This document shows positions 1 to 7,064 of a stretch of 10,142 nt of DNA, piece after piece. The DNA is from Opitutus sp. GAS368 (GTDB taxonomy: Bacteria > Verrucomicrobiota > Verrucomicrobiia > Opitutales > UBA953): contig CAMDQP010000031.1 of NCBI GenBank assembly GCA_945906115.1, positions 1 through 10,142 of the forward strand, read 5' to 3'. Position 1 is the stretch's first letter. Every line of letters begins with the position of its first letter. The translations under genes were made by a program, and so were the position numbers. The notes beneath the pieces are model-generated. The model did no database searches. It was not told the DNA's origin and saw nothing but the letters and a program-made list of their open reading frames with translations.

Positions 1-35
1 CCCCGCAGGCCTAACGGGTCCAAACGGCTGATTTC

Positions 36-66
36 GCCCGGTGGAAGCAATTCCACCGGGCTTTTT
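36..66 (+). terminator. Intrinsic terminator with GCAA tetraloop
   Basis: An 11-bp perfect stem (GCCCGGTGGAA at 36-46, TTCCACCGGGC at 51-61) closes a GCAA loop of the stable GNRA class and is followed by TTTTT at 62-66. This is a textbook Rho-independent terminator for transcription on the + strand. It must end a gene that lies mostly left of the window. Two reading frames enter from the left and stop just before it, at TAA 12-14 and TGA 29-31, but only a few codons are visible, so the upstream gene cannot be identified. Confidence 0.9.
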
Positions 67-85
67 GTTGCCCGGTCAAAGCCAC

Positions 86-89
86 GAGG
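86..89 (+). promoter_or_regulatory. Possible Shine-Dalgarno GAGG before the AsmA-like gene
   Basis: GAGG at 86-89 is the only purine-rich motif ahead of the AsmA-like gene. It lies 8 bases before an in-frame GTG (98) and 20 bases before the in-frame ATG (110). It is also 4 bases before an out-of-frame ATG (94). It therefore slightly favours GTG 98, which would add only four residues (fMet-P-V-L). No convincing promoter is visible in the 43 bases between the terminator and the ATG. Confidence 0.35.
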
Positions 90-109
90 CAAGATGCGTG
101 CCTGTCCTT

Positions 110-3100
110 ATGTCCCGCGTTCTCCGCTTCACCCTCTGGAGCGTCGGCATCCTTGCCGTCGTCCTCGGAGCCACCCTTTTCTGGGTCGAATCCCAACTCC
201 GCCCCGAACCGCTTGGCGCTCGCGTCAAAGGCATGCTCGCCAACGCCAAGATCAAAGGCGGCATCGCCCGCGTCGAAGCCTCGCTCGACGGCAAGTTCTC
301 CGCGGAGGGCATCGACCTGGTCCTCCCCGATGGCACGAAGATCTCCGCGGCCGCCATCAAGGGCGAAGCGCAGATCATCTCGATCATCAAAGGCACCTAC
401 GCCCTCAGCAGCCTCGAGATCAAGACCCTCGACGTCGACCTAAGCGAACGCAAGCCGGAGGCGAAGACTCCGGGCACCGGTTCCGCGGCCGCAACCAAGA
501 CGACCTTGCCGCCCGTCGTACTCGGACCCTACGCCGTCTCCGGACGCATCAAGCTCGCGGACGGCACCCTGCTACGCTTCAGCGTCCGCGGCGATGAGTT
601 CGATACTCGCGGCAAGGCCGACTTCCGTGCCGGTATCGCCTGGCCGGGCTTCGCCGTAGGCAAGCAGATGACCGACCCCCGTGGCGAAATTACGTTGAAG
701 GCCGGTTTCCGTCGTCCGCTCGGTGCCGATGGCGTTGGCCTCGATGACCTAATCGCCGACGTCGGCAGCCTGCGACTCGAACTCGCAGCCAAGGATGCCA
801 GCCCCATCGCCGCCGGCTCCGTCGGCTTCGTCCTGGATGCGGCCAGCTCCGCGGGTAAACCAGGCGTTAATTTCACCGGCACGCTCAGCGACTCCGCGAA
901 CCGGCCAGCGGTGAAACTCTCCGGTAACCATCTCGCCGGCCGCACCACCGTCAACGCCCAGCTGGACGTTGATCCGACCCGCTTCGGTATTCTCAGCCAA
1001 CAGCTACCCGATGTCCGCCTGTCGGGCAGCGCCAACGGTGAACTCGAAGGGGCGCGCTGGCAGGCCAGCGCCGACCTCAAGGCGCTCTGGTCAGACCTCA
1101 GCAAGTTCTCGAAGTCACTCGCAAAGAACAGTCGTTCCGAATGGAAGCTCGCGGCGAATGCGCAGAGTACGGCCAGCGGCTTCGCGGTCAACAGCCTCGC
1201 GATCACGGGCAATGGCGTGACGATCGCCATCCCACAAACGCTGACGTGGAAAGGCGGCCTCCTCCCCGAGAACGCGAATGACGCGACGGTAACCATCGCC
1301 GCCAACGACGCCGACCTCATGTCACTCAACCCTTTCCTCGCCGCCGCGGACGTCATCGCGACGGCCGGCCGCTGGACCGGCGAAGCTTCGATCTCCTTCA
1401 AGGACGGCCAGCCAACTGTCACGAGCATCCGCACGCATAGCCTGCGCGGCGTCACGCTCGAACGCGGCGGCAAGGCGCTGATGCGTGAAATCGATGCCGA
1501 ACTGCCCATCAAGTCCGAGGATGGCGCGATCTCCCTCGCCCCGTTCAGTCTCGGCTGCGCCGCCGGTAATATCGCCACGGGCTCGCTCACGCTACGTCCC
1601 GGAGCCGAGGGAGCTTGGTCCGCCGTCGCCAACGTCAATGTCGGCATCGTCGAGCTCGCCTCCCAACCTAATTGGGAAGATCTGCCGGTCGATAAACTCA
1701 AGGGCATCCGCGTGAGCGCCCAGACCACCGTGGAACGCGCCGCCGGCAAAGCACCCGTCGTCAGCTCCGCCGATGCGCGCATCTTCCGCCAAGGCCTGAA
1801 CCTACTTTCCCTCAAACTCCGCCAACCGCTCGCGCTCGATGGCTCCAAGCCCACGGGCGTGCTTGTGGAGGCCTCGGCACGCGACCTGCCGCTCGAATCC
1901 CTCTCCGCGGTCGTCCCCGGTCTCAAGCTGACCGGCGACCTTAAACGCGCTGACCTTGTCGCCGGCTTCAGCCGCGAAGGGCTCTTCGTTCGGACGGAAG
2001 GCGCCCCGCTCTCCTTCACGCGCACGAGCGTCACCTGGACGGGCAAACTATGGGTCAAGGATTGCGACCTGGCTGCCAGCCTCGACCTCCTGGTCGGCGA
2101 GAAGTCCACGATCATCGGCTTCAACCAGGCCGAACTGAAGAATCGTAGCCGCACCCTGGCTTTGGGCGACATTAAGCTCGGGCTGGGCGACGCCGGCACC
2201 ACCCTGAAGCTCGAGGGTGATCTCGGTGCGCTCGCCGAGCAGCCGTTCGCCGGGCCGCTGAACATCGTCACGGGCGGACAGTATCGCGCGACGGCCGACC
2301 GCACTCAAAGTGGCGAGATCAACGTCACGCTTCAAGTGCGCGAAGTTGGCCTCAAGCAAAGCGAAGGACGCATCAAGACGGCGGCCCTCGCCGGCAGGTA
2401 TGTGCCCACCGCCAACGGCCTCAGCGCCGAAGGATCGTTCAAGCTCCAGGCGACCCATCTCAGCGGCGGCAAGTTCACGCTCACGCAGAAGATCACTGGA
2501 GCCAAGACGGACTGGCAGGCCGTCGTGGCCATCGACAACGTCGATGTCGACGACTTCCTCTCGCTCCTGCCCAAGAGCGAAGCAGATCTTTCGGCGAACG
2601 GTGCGCCGCCCAGACCGGACCGTACTCCCTTCTGGACTAACCAAAGCGGCTCGCTCCAGCTGACAATCGGTACGGCGAAGGCCTACGGTGTCAGCGCCGA
2701 GAAAGTCGTCGTCCGGGCGGAAGCCGACGAAAGGGCCATTCGCCTGACGCAGCTCAGCGGCAAGCTCGCCGACGGTGACATCAGCGGCCGCGGCCAGCTC
2801 GCCTTCCTGCCGGCGATCAGCAACGGCCCCTATTCGCTCTCGGCCACGGTGTCGCTCAACCAGTTCGATTTCGGTAGCGTCGCCCAAGCCTTCCCCTCTG
2901 TGAAGGATTTTCTCCAGGGTCGCGCGAATGCGACTGCAGGACTCACGAGCGTGTGTGGTACGCCCGGTGAACTTATCGGCAAACTTCAGGTCGACACCCA
3001 GCTCACCTCTAAAGGAGGCCGAATCCGCGCCTTCGGCGATAAGAGCAGCAGCATGTCCCTCTCAGCGAACAAGGCCGGAGACATCGGTGAAACGCTAGGC

Positions 3101-3688
3101 GGCCTCGCGATGATTGCCGGCGCACTCACGAAGAACCAGCAACAGGGCGAGAAGATCGCCAAGATCGGCGCCGCCATGACCGCCGCCGGCAAGCTGCAGA
3201 AAGCCGTCGCCGACTTCCAATACACTTCCGCCACCATCAAGGCCACCCGCCTCGCTTCGGGCACAATCAAGCTCGAGGCGGCCGACATCCGCAACGAGGT
3301 GCTACACCTCGCCGCCAAGGGGGGCATCAACGTCGACCCCAAACTTGGCTTCGCCGACTGGCCAATGGTCTTCAACACCCAGATGCGCGGCGCGGGCGAA
3401 TACGCCCAATACTTTCAGGCACTTGGGTTCGGCTCGGGTCCGTCACCGGCCGACGGCTTTACGGAAGGCCCCAGCGTCAACGTTGGCGGCTCCCTTAACC
3501 AGGTGAAGACCGACCTCGCCGAAAAACTCCAACAGGCAATCGACAACGTGCGCGCAAGCCAGTCCGCCGCACCGTCCAATCCCGGAGTCCAGCCTGCCTC
3601 TGGCAACCAGGCTGCCCCCGCGCCGACGACACCCAGTCCGAAGAAACGGAGTCCCTTCGGCGACCTACTCCAGGAACTCGGTCGCTGA
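110..3688 (+). CDS. Large membrane-anchored AsmA/TamB-like protein
   Basis: This encodes 1192 residues from ATG 110; the frame is open back to 41, and GTG 98 is an alternative start. Residues about 8-26 form one hydrophobic helix after a short basic start (MSRVLRF), typical of an uncleaved inner-membrane anchor. The rest is a long periplasm-like chain of repetitive, amphipathic beta-strand sequence. It is rich in patterns such as LxGxLxG and in Gly-Asp turns, as in AsmA, TamB and YhdP. Towards the C terminus a stretch with SGRGQLAFLP, FLQGRANATAGL and GGRIRAFG resembles the AsmA C-terminal domain. The last 45 residues are an Ala/Pro-rich linker and a short basic tail. Known relatives are thought to form hydrophobic grooves that carry phospholipids between the membranes or affect outer-membrane assembly, so that role is inferred here. 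Its stop overlaps the start of the ABC permease by one base (TGATG), implying one transcript. No orthologue-level name is possible. Confidence 0.8.
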   Translation: MSRVLRFTLWSVGILAVVLGATLFWVESQLRPEPLGARVKGMLANAKIKGGIARVEASLDGKFSAEGIDLVLPDGTKISAAAIKGEAQIISIIKGTYALSSLEIKTLDVDLSERKPEAKTPGTGSAAATKTTLPPVVLGPYAVSGRIKLADGTLLRFSVRGDEFDTRGKADFRAGIAWPGFAVGKQMTDPRGEITLKAGFRRPLGADGVGLDDLIADVGSLRLELAAKDASPIAAGSVGFVLDAASSAGKPGVNFTGTLSDSANRPAVKLSGNHLAGRTTVNAQLDVDPTRFGILSQQLPDVRLSGSANGELEGARWQASADLKALWSDLSKFSKSLAKNSRSEWKLAANAQSTASGFAVNSLAITGNGVTIAIPQTLTWKGGLLPENANDATVTIAANDADLMSLNPFLAAADVIATAGRWTGEASISFKDGQPTVTSIRTHSLRGVTLERGGKALMREIDAELPIKSEDGAISLAPFSLGCAAGNIATGSLTLRPGAEGAWSAVANVNVGIVELASQPNWEDLPVDKLKGIRVSAQTTVERAAGKAPVVSSADARIFRQGLNLLSLKLRQPLALDGSKPTGVLVEASARDLPLESLSAVVPGLKLTGDLKRADLVAGFSREGLFVRTEGAPLSFTRTSVTWTGKLWVKDCDLAASLDLLVGEKSTIIGFNQAELKNRSRTLALGDIKLGLGDAGTTLKLEGDLGALAEQPFAGPLNIVTGGQYRATADRTQSGEINVTLQVREVGLKQSEGRIKTAALAGRYVPTANGLSAEGSFKLQATHLSGGKFTLTQKITGAKTDWQAVVAIDNVDVDDFLSLLPKSEADLSANGAPPRPDRTPFWTNQSGSLQLTIGTAKAYGVSAEKVVVRAEADERAIRLTQLSGKLADGDISGRGQLAFLPAISNGPYSLSATVSLNQFDFGSVAQAFPSVKDFLQGRANATAGLTSVCGTPGELIGKLQVDTQLTSKGGRIRAFGDKSSSMSLSANKAGDIGETLGGLAMIAGALTKNQQQGEKIAKIGAAMTAAGKLQKAVADFQYTSATIKATRLASGTIKLEAADIRNEVLHLAAKGGINVDPKLGFADWPMVFNTQMRGAGEYAQYFQALGFGSGPSPADGFTEGPSVNVGGSLNQVKTDLAEKLQQAIDNVRASQSAAPSNPGVQPASGNQAAPAPTTPSPKKRSPFGDLLQELGR

Positions 3689-4629
3689 TGACGGCAACGA
3701 AGGCATGGGTGGCAGGCTGCATCCTGCTGGTAGGCCTCGTCGTCCTTGCCCTTTCCGTCGGCACCCAAGGCTTCGGCTGGGGTGACGGCGCCTCCCTCCT
3801 CCTGCTCCGCACGCCCCGCGTGCTTGCGGCCCTCGCCGCCGGACTCGCCCTTGGCATCGGCGGCGCCGCGCAACAAGGCGTCTTCCGTAATCCGCTCGCC
3901 GACCCCGGACTGACCGGCGTCTTCGGTGGCGCGCTGTTCGGCATCGCCGTGCTGCTGGGACTTTTTCCAGAAGCGGCGTGGCAGCGCGCTTGGTTTATCC
4001 CGGCTGCAGCTTTTGGCGGAGCGCTGGGCACTTCCGCCTTGCTCACGCTGATCGGCAGCGGGGGCTCCTCCTCCCGCCTGCTGCTCACCGGCCTCGGCCT
4101 GAATGCCTTCACCGCCGCTGGCACGCTCGTCATCGCCTCCCGCAGTGGTGAGTCGCGTGAACTGCTGACCAACGGCGCTTACGGCGACTGGCTGGGCATG
4201 GCCACGCTCGAACTCACCTGGCTGCCAGTGGTGCTCTGCGTCGCGGCGGCGCTGCTCCTCCTCCCGCTCGCCCGCTCGCTGGATTTCCTGTCCTTCGGCG
4301 AAGACGCCGCCCGTGGCTTCGGCTGCGAGGTCGGCAGCGCTCGGCGCAAGGCCGTGCTCCTGACGGCGCTGGCCGCCGCGGCCGCGACCTGCCTCGTGGG
4401 CCAGGTAGCCTTCATTGGTCTCCTGGCGCCTCATCTCGCCCGCGCCTTAGTCGGCCCACGCCATGCGAACGTCCTGCCACTGTCGGCTCTGCTCGGAGCC
4501 GTCCTGCTCTTGGGCGCTGATACTATCGGACGTGGCCTTTGGCCGCAGGCCCCGCTGTCCGCCGCGGCGGTCACTGCGATCCTCGGTGCACCTCTCTTTA
4601 TCTGGATAGCGAGGGGCCGCCATGAGTGA
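3688..4629 (+). CDS. FecCD/BtuC-type ABC transporter permease
   Basis: This 313-residue polytopic protein of the FecCD family is the membrane channel of importers for ferric siderophores, heme or cobalamin. Family marks are RTPRVLAALAAG (41-52), the highly typical RNPLADPGLTGV (67-78), the ATPase-contact region with VAFIGLLAPHLAR (240-252), PLSALLGAVLLLGAD (264-278) and VTAILGAPLFIW (295-306). About nine or ten hydrophobic helices are visible. The protein is slightly shorter than the usual 320-350 residues, mainly through a short N terminus. ATG 3688 overlaps the stop of the AsmA-like gene in TGATG, with a weak AGGA about 11 bases upstream, so translation is probably coupled. The 3' end overlaps the ATPase gene by 8 bases. 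The substrate cannot be deduced, because neither a binding protein nor an outer-membrane receptor is in the window. Confidence 0.93.
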   Translation: MTATKAWVAGCILLVGLVVLALSVGTQGFGWGDGASLLLLRTPRVLAALAAGLALGIGGAAQQGVFRNPLADPGLTGVFGGALFGIAVLLGLFPEAAWQRAWFIPAAAFGGALGTSALLTLIGSGGSSSRLLLTGLGLNAFTAAGTLVIASRSGESRELLTNGAYGDWLGMATLELTWLPVVLCVAAALLLLPLARSLDFLSFGEDAARGFGCEVGSARRKAVLLTALAAAAATCLVGQVAFIGLLAPHLARALVGPRHANVLPLSALLGAVLLLGADTIGRGLWPQAPLSAAAVTAILGAPLFIWIARGRHE

Positions 4630-5329
4630 CGCCTTGATCCACGCGCTTGGACTCGGCGTCGAGATCGCCGGTCGGCGGATTATCGACGGCGTGTCCCTGT
4701 CCGCAGCCCGCGGGCAGGCTGTGGCGATCGTCGGCCCCAATGGTGCCGGCAAAACGACGCTATTGCGTGCCCTGGCCGGCCTGCTGCCCTCCGACGGAGA
4801 ATTAGAAGTCGGCGGGTATGATCCGCGCCTCATCGATGCGGCGACCTGCGCCCAAACCCGTGCCTACTGCGCGCAGAAACCGGTCAGTGCGTGGGATTAT
4901 CGCGTCGGCGACCTCGGCGACATCATCGGCGACCCCGTCGGCTATGCGGACTGGCTGGCGAAGCTGCACCTCGGCGAATTCTCTGACCGCCGACTCTCCG
5001 AGTTGTCCGGCGGCGAACAGAAAGGCGCGCACCTCGCGATGGCCTTCACTGCGCTCGCGGACCCTTTCGGCGGAGTGCTGCTGCTGGATGAGCCCGCGGC
5101 CGCACTCGACCTCAGCCGGCAGGAAGCCGTCGCCCAGGCCATCTTCGCCTTCGCTCAAGCCGGAGGTGCCTGCGTCGTCGCGACGCATGATCTCTCCTTC
5201 GCGAAGCGCTGCGACGGGGTGGTGGTGCTCTCGGAAGGCCGTCTCGTCGCCGCCGGCGAACCTGCGGCGACCTTGACTCCGGAAATTATTTCCGGGGTCT
5301 GGGGCGTGTCGGCTTCGTCGGCACGCTGA
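4622..5329 (+). CDS. ABC transporter ATP-binding protein (FecE/HmuV/BtuD-like)
   Basis: This 235-residue ATPase partners the permease encoded just upstream and should drive import of an iron chelate, heme or corrinoid. Its motifs are complete: Walker A GPNGAGKT (38-45), Q-loop Gln85, signature LSGGEQ (128-133), Walker B VLLLDEP (152-158), D-loop ALDL (161-164) and switch His189. The C terminus has LTPEIISGVWGV, matching the LTPE...YGV ending common in the FecE/HmuV group. After the signature the usual QRVxLARAL helix is replaced by QKGAHLAMAF, a mild deviation. A good ribosome site (GAGGGG, 4611-4616) sits 5 bases before ATG 4622, within the permease gene. The last 44 bases overlap the DNA glycosylase gene on the opposite strand. 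Confidence 0.93.
   Translation: MSDALIHALGLGVEIAGRRIIDGVSLSAARGQAVAIVGPNGAGKTTLLRALAGLLPSDGELEVGGYDPRLIDAATCAQTRAYCAQKPVSAWDYRVGDLGDIIGDPVGYADWLAKLHLGEFSDRRLSELSGGEQKGAHLAMAFTALADPFGGVLLLDEPAAALDLSRQEAVAQAIFAFAQAGGACVVATHDLSFAKRCDGVVVLSEGRLVAAGEPAATLTPEIISGVWGVSASSAR
5276..5298. repeat. Inverted repeat inside the convergent gene overlap, possible bidirectional terminator
   Basis: The core 5279-5295 is a perfect 17-base palindrome, CCGGAAAT-T-ATTTCCGG. It extends outward to a 10-bp stem (ACTCCGGAAA with TTTCCGGGGT, one G-U pair in the + strand RNA) around a TTA loop. It lies within the ABC ATPase coding sequence, and the loop TTA is the complement of the TAA stop codon of the glycosylase gene on the - strand. 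The hairpin would form in transcripts from both directions where the two operons collide. Neither side has a T-tract, so it is not a standard intrinsic terminator. A role as a pause, Rho-assisted end or 3' stabilising structure is inference. Confidence 0.45.
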
Positions 5330-6212
5330 CTTCGGCCCGCGTCAGCTGCCCGTTACGGATAGCGGAGAAAAGATACTGCTGCGCCAAACCGGCGGCCTCA
5401 CCGAAGTGCACCTTGCCGAACTGTTCCAGCTGAGCGGGCTTCCATCCGTGCAGACCATAGGCGTCGGCGAGCGCTTGCACGACCCAGGTGTCGACCGGGA
5501 AACTTTCCAGCCGGCCGAAGCCGAAAAGCGCGACGCAGGCGGCGACCTTCGGGCCGACGCCTGGCAGCGACTGCAACTCGTCTAGTAAGTCGGCTGTCGT
5601 CAGGGCCGCGAATTCTTCGGCCCAGCGCGGGCGGGCGAGCAGCTTCTTCGCGGTACCACGCAGGTAGGCCGCGCGATAACCCAACGAGCATGCGCGCAGG
5701 ACGGCATCGTCGGCGCGCGCGACCGCCTGCCACGAAGGGAGCGCATGAAAACCGCCGCCCAAAGGTTCGCCGAGGTTCGCGGCTAAGGCGGCGACCATGA
5801 CACGAATCTGCAAGATGCGCTTGTTCGAACTGCAGAGGAAACCAATCAGCGCCTCATGCGGGTCCTGACGCAGGATGCGCAGCCCGGGATAGGCCGCGCG
5901 CGCGGACCGGAGTACGGAATCAGAGCGCCACGGCAGCCCCTCGGCGAGCCGCGCCTGCGCGCCCTCGGCGTCGAGGTAATGTCGTAATACGTCCTCGGAG
6001 TGCGTCGCGCCTTTCTGGCCGCGCCATTCTAAGCCCTGCGGGCTGGAGCGCACCGCAGCGAGCGTTCGGCCGAAGACGCCCACCCAGCTGCCATCGGAGG
6101 CAAGCGACCAGCGGAAAGACTGCCCGCCGTCCATCTGTTCGGCGAGCGTGCCAGCAGGAACGTCCTCGGCGAGCCGCAACGGCCGCCAAGATGTCCACTC
6201 CGCCGAGGCCAT
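5286..6212 (-). CDS. ogg: OGG1-type 8-oxoguanine DNA glycosylase/AP lyase
   Basis: This 308-residue protein of the HhH-GPD superfamily resembles eukaryotic OGG1 along its whole length. It should excise 8-oxoguanine from DNA and nick the abasic site. Matches to human OGG1 as I recall it are GQSFRW (30-35), LRQDPHEALIGFLCSSN (114-130), LGYRAAYL (177-184), the helix-hairpin-helix SLPGVGPKVAACVALF (215-230) and AGLAQQYLFSA (274-284). The catalytic lysine is Lys222 (human Lys249) and the catalytic aspartate is Asp241 in PVDTW (human Asp268). The oxoguanine-pocket residues Cys253, Gln315 and Phe319 correspond to Cys226, Gln278 and Phe282. Of the residues reading the opposite cytosine, Asn149 and Arg204 are kept (Asn130, Arg180), but human Arg154 is Gln135. 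The gene starts 5 bases after the lipoprotein stop, without a clear ribosome site, so it is probably translationally coupled. Its last 14 codons, a basic Pro-rich tail, overlap the ABC ATPase gene. Confidence 0.92.
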   Translation of the reverse strand: MASAEWTSWRPLRLAEDVPAGTLAEQMDGGQSFRWSLASDGSWVGVFGRTLAAVRSSPQGLEWRGQKGATHSEDVLRHYLDAEGAQARLAEGLPWRSDSVLRSARAAYPGLRILRQDPHEALIGFLCSSNKRILQIRVMVAALAANLGEPLGGGFHALPSWQAVARADDAVLRACSLGYRAAYLRGTAKKLLARPRWAEEFAALTTADLLDELQSLPGVGPKVAACVALFGFGRLESFPVDTWVVQALADAYGLHGWKPAQLEQFGKVHFGEAAGLAQQYLFSAIRNGQLTRAEVSVPTKPTRPRPRK

Positions 6213-6217
6213 CGAAA

Positions 6218-6733
6218 TTAGCGGCGGGCGAGGTCCGAAGGCGTGCCCCAGAGGAAGCTATGCTTCGAGGCGAGGAACTTACCCTTGGCGTCGACCACCG
6301 ACACGCGCCAAGCAATCGGGCGCCACTTGGCGTCACCGGACTGCTTACCGGTGAGACCGATCACGTATTCGCCGAACGGGAAATCCGGCTTCAGGTTGAC
6401 CGCAAAATCGTATCGCTCGGGCGGCGTGCTTTCCTTGCGCACCACTTCGAGGACGAGTCGTCCGTCGGCTGGCGGCGTGACGTCGAGCTTGACGAAGAAA
6501 TAGTAGCCAGGTCGGGAATCCTCTTCCGTGCGGAAGACCACGTCGGAGCCATGATGCTCCTTGGCGTAGAACGCCTCCGAGGCGCGGGCCACATCGGCTT
6601 CGCTCCGGCGACGTTCGTTGACGTAGGCGATGCCAGGCACCTCATCCGAGGACGCCACGGGGGTATCGCAACCCGAGAGGAGCAGCGCAGCGAGCGCGGC
6701 CCACGCAGAGGCCTGGCTCACCGCTCGCCTCAC
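6218..6733 (-). CDS. Small putative lipoprotein of unknown function
   Basis: This encodes 171 residues from a GTG start at 6733. The N terminus has two arginines, a hydrophobic stretch (about 9-19) and the lipobox L-S-G-C with Cys22, so a mature lipoprotein of 150 residues is expected. The residue after the cysteine is Asp23; in E. coli Asp at +2 can hold lipoproteins in the inner membrane, but whether this holds here is unknown. The mature part looks like a single beta-rich domain. It has a basic segment NERRRSEADVARASEAFYAK (39-58) and a C-terminal run WRPIAWRVSVVDAKGKFLA (137-155) followed by SKHSFLWG. I recognise no family. The start codon overlaps the stop of the upstream 39-residue gene in GTGA (6730-6733), and the stop is 5 bases before the glycosylase gene, so the three genes probably form an operon. 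It has no visible mechanistic link to DNA repair. Confidence 0.75.
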   Translation of the reverse strand: MRRAVSQASAWAALAALLLSGCDTPVASSDEVPGIAYVNERRRSEADVARASEAFYAKEHHGSDVVFRTEEDSRPGYYFFVKLDVTPPADGRLVLEVVRKESTPPERYDFAVNLKPDFPFGEYVIGLTGKQSGDAKWRPIAWRVSVVDAKGKFLASKHSFLWGTPSDLARR

Positions 6734-6849
6734 TTCTTGGCCTTCTTCTTGCTCGCGGCGGCGCGAGCAGCCTTGATGCGGTCCTTCTTACGCTCGAGGT
6801 AGGCGCGGAGACGGCGACGCTTGATGACTTTATTGCTCTGTTGACCCAT
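6730..6849 (-). CDS. Small, highly basic 39-residue protein
   Basis: ATG at 6849 opens a 39-codon frame: MGQQSNKVIKRRRLRAYLER followed by a Lys/Ala/Arg-rich tail ending KKKAKK. Roughly half of the residues are Lys or Arg. I recall short proteins with this MGQQSNKVIKRRR start as a conserved family in Verrucomicrobiota, annotated only as small basic protein. A ribosome- or nucleic-acid-binding role is plausible from charge and size but unproven. A GGGAGG ribosome site lies 11 bases upstream. The frame is supported by its stop codon, which overlaps the GTG start of the lipoprotein gene (GTGA), and by the lack of any other gene in the space between that gene and the tRNA. The tRNA-Asn gene lies 91 bases upstream on the same strand and may share its transcript. 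Confidence 0.82.
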   Translation of the reverse strand: MGQQSNKVIKRRRLRAYLERKKDRIKAARAAASKKKAKK

Positions 6850-6860
6850 AGTGGATGCAT

Positions 6861-6866
6861 CCTCCC
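6861..6866 (-). promoter_or_regulatory. Shine-Dalgarno GGGAGG of the small basic protein gene
   Basis: On the - strand GGGAGG (complement of CCTCCC) lies 11 bases before ATG 6849. It is the strongest ribosome site in this operon; the two genes downstream lack one. It supports ATG 6849 as a true start. A small hairpin, CCTTG/CAAGG at 6873-6888, lies just upstream in the leader and could influence access. Confidence 0.65.
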
Positions 6867-6906
6867 GCAACCCCTTGGATGGTCAAGGAGAAGGTTTACG
6901 GACCTT

Positions 6907-6922
6907 CCCCGGTGGGCCGGGG
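6907..6922 (-). other. GC-only hairpin between tRNA-Asn and the small basic gene
   Basis: CCCCGG-TGGG-CCGGGG is a perfect 6-bp G/C stem with a 4-base loop, placed 19 bases beyond the tRNA 3' end. On the - strand it is not followed by a T-tract, so a strong intrinsic terminator is unlikely. It may lead to partial termination, mark the 3' end for tRNA trimming, or be part of the leader of the small basic protein mRNA. These roles are inference. Confidence 0.4.
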
Positions 6923-6940
6923 TGAGGAAAGAGTCCTTTC

Positions 6941-7015
<75 letters not shown>

Positions 7016-7031
7016 GTGCGAAAGGAGTCCA

Positions 7032-7061
7032 ATGAAGGCAAGGTCGGGGCGTCTCTGTCAA
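7032..7061 (-). promoter_or_regulatory. Likely sigma70-type promoter of tRNA-Asn
   Basis: On the - strand a perfect TTGACA -35 box lies at 7061-7056. A weak -10-like CTTCAT at 7037-7032 follows after an 18-base spacer (3 of 6 consensus positions). This would start transcription about 10 bases before the mature tRNA 5' end. The perfect -35 box at the expected distance is the main support; the -10 is poor. Confidence 0.5.
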
Positions 7062-7064
7062 ACA

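Noticed and set aside
94..597. 167-codon + strand frame from ATG 94 with a well-placed GAGG
   Set aside because: The ribosome site spacing is attractive, but the product is an Arg/His/Pro-rich out-of-frame reading of the AsmA-like gene without features of a folded protein.
529..2304. 591-codon open frame on the - strand inside the AsmA-like gene
   Set aside because: It lies wholly opposite a convincing coding frame, its product is Ser/Arg/Pro-rich with no domain, and GC-rich codon bias commonly leaves the antisense frame free of stops.
3415..4434. 339-codon open frame on the - strand across the AsmA/permease junction
   Set aside because: The product is Gln/Glu/Gly/Arg-rich low-complexity sequence antisense to two supported genes, a typical shadow of Ala/Leu-rich membrane protein codons.
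6191..6802. 203-codon + strand frame opposite the lipoprotein gene
   Set aside because: It is antisense to a gene with a lipobox and coupled start/stop; the product is Arg/Gly/His-rich without motifs.
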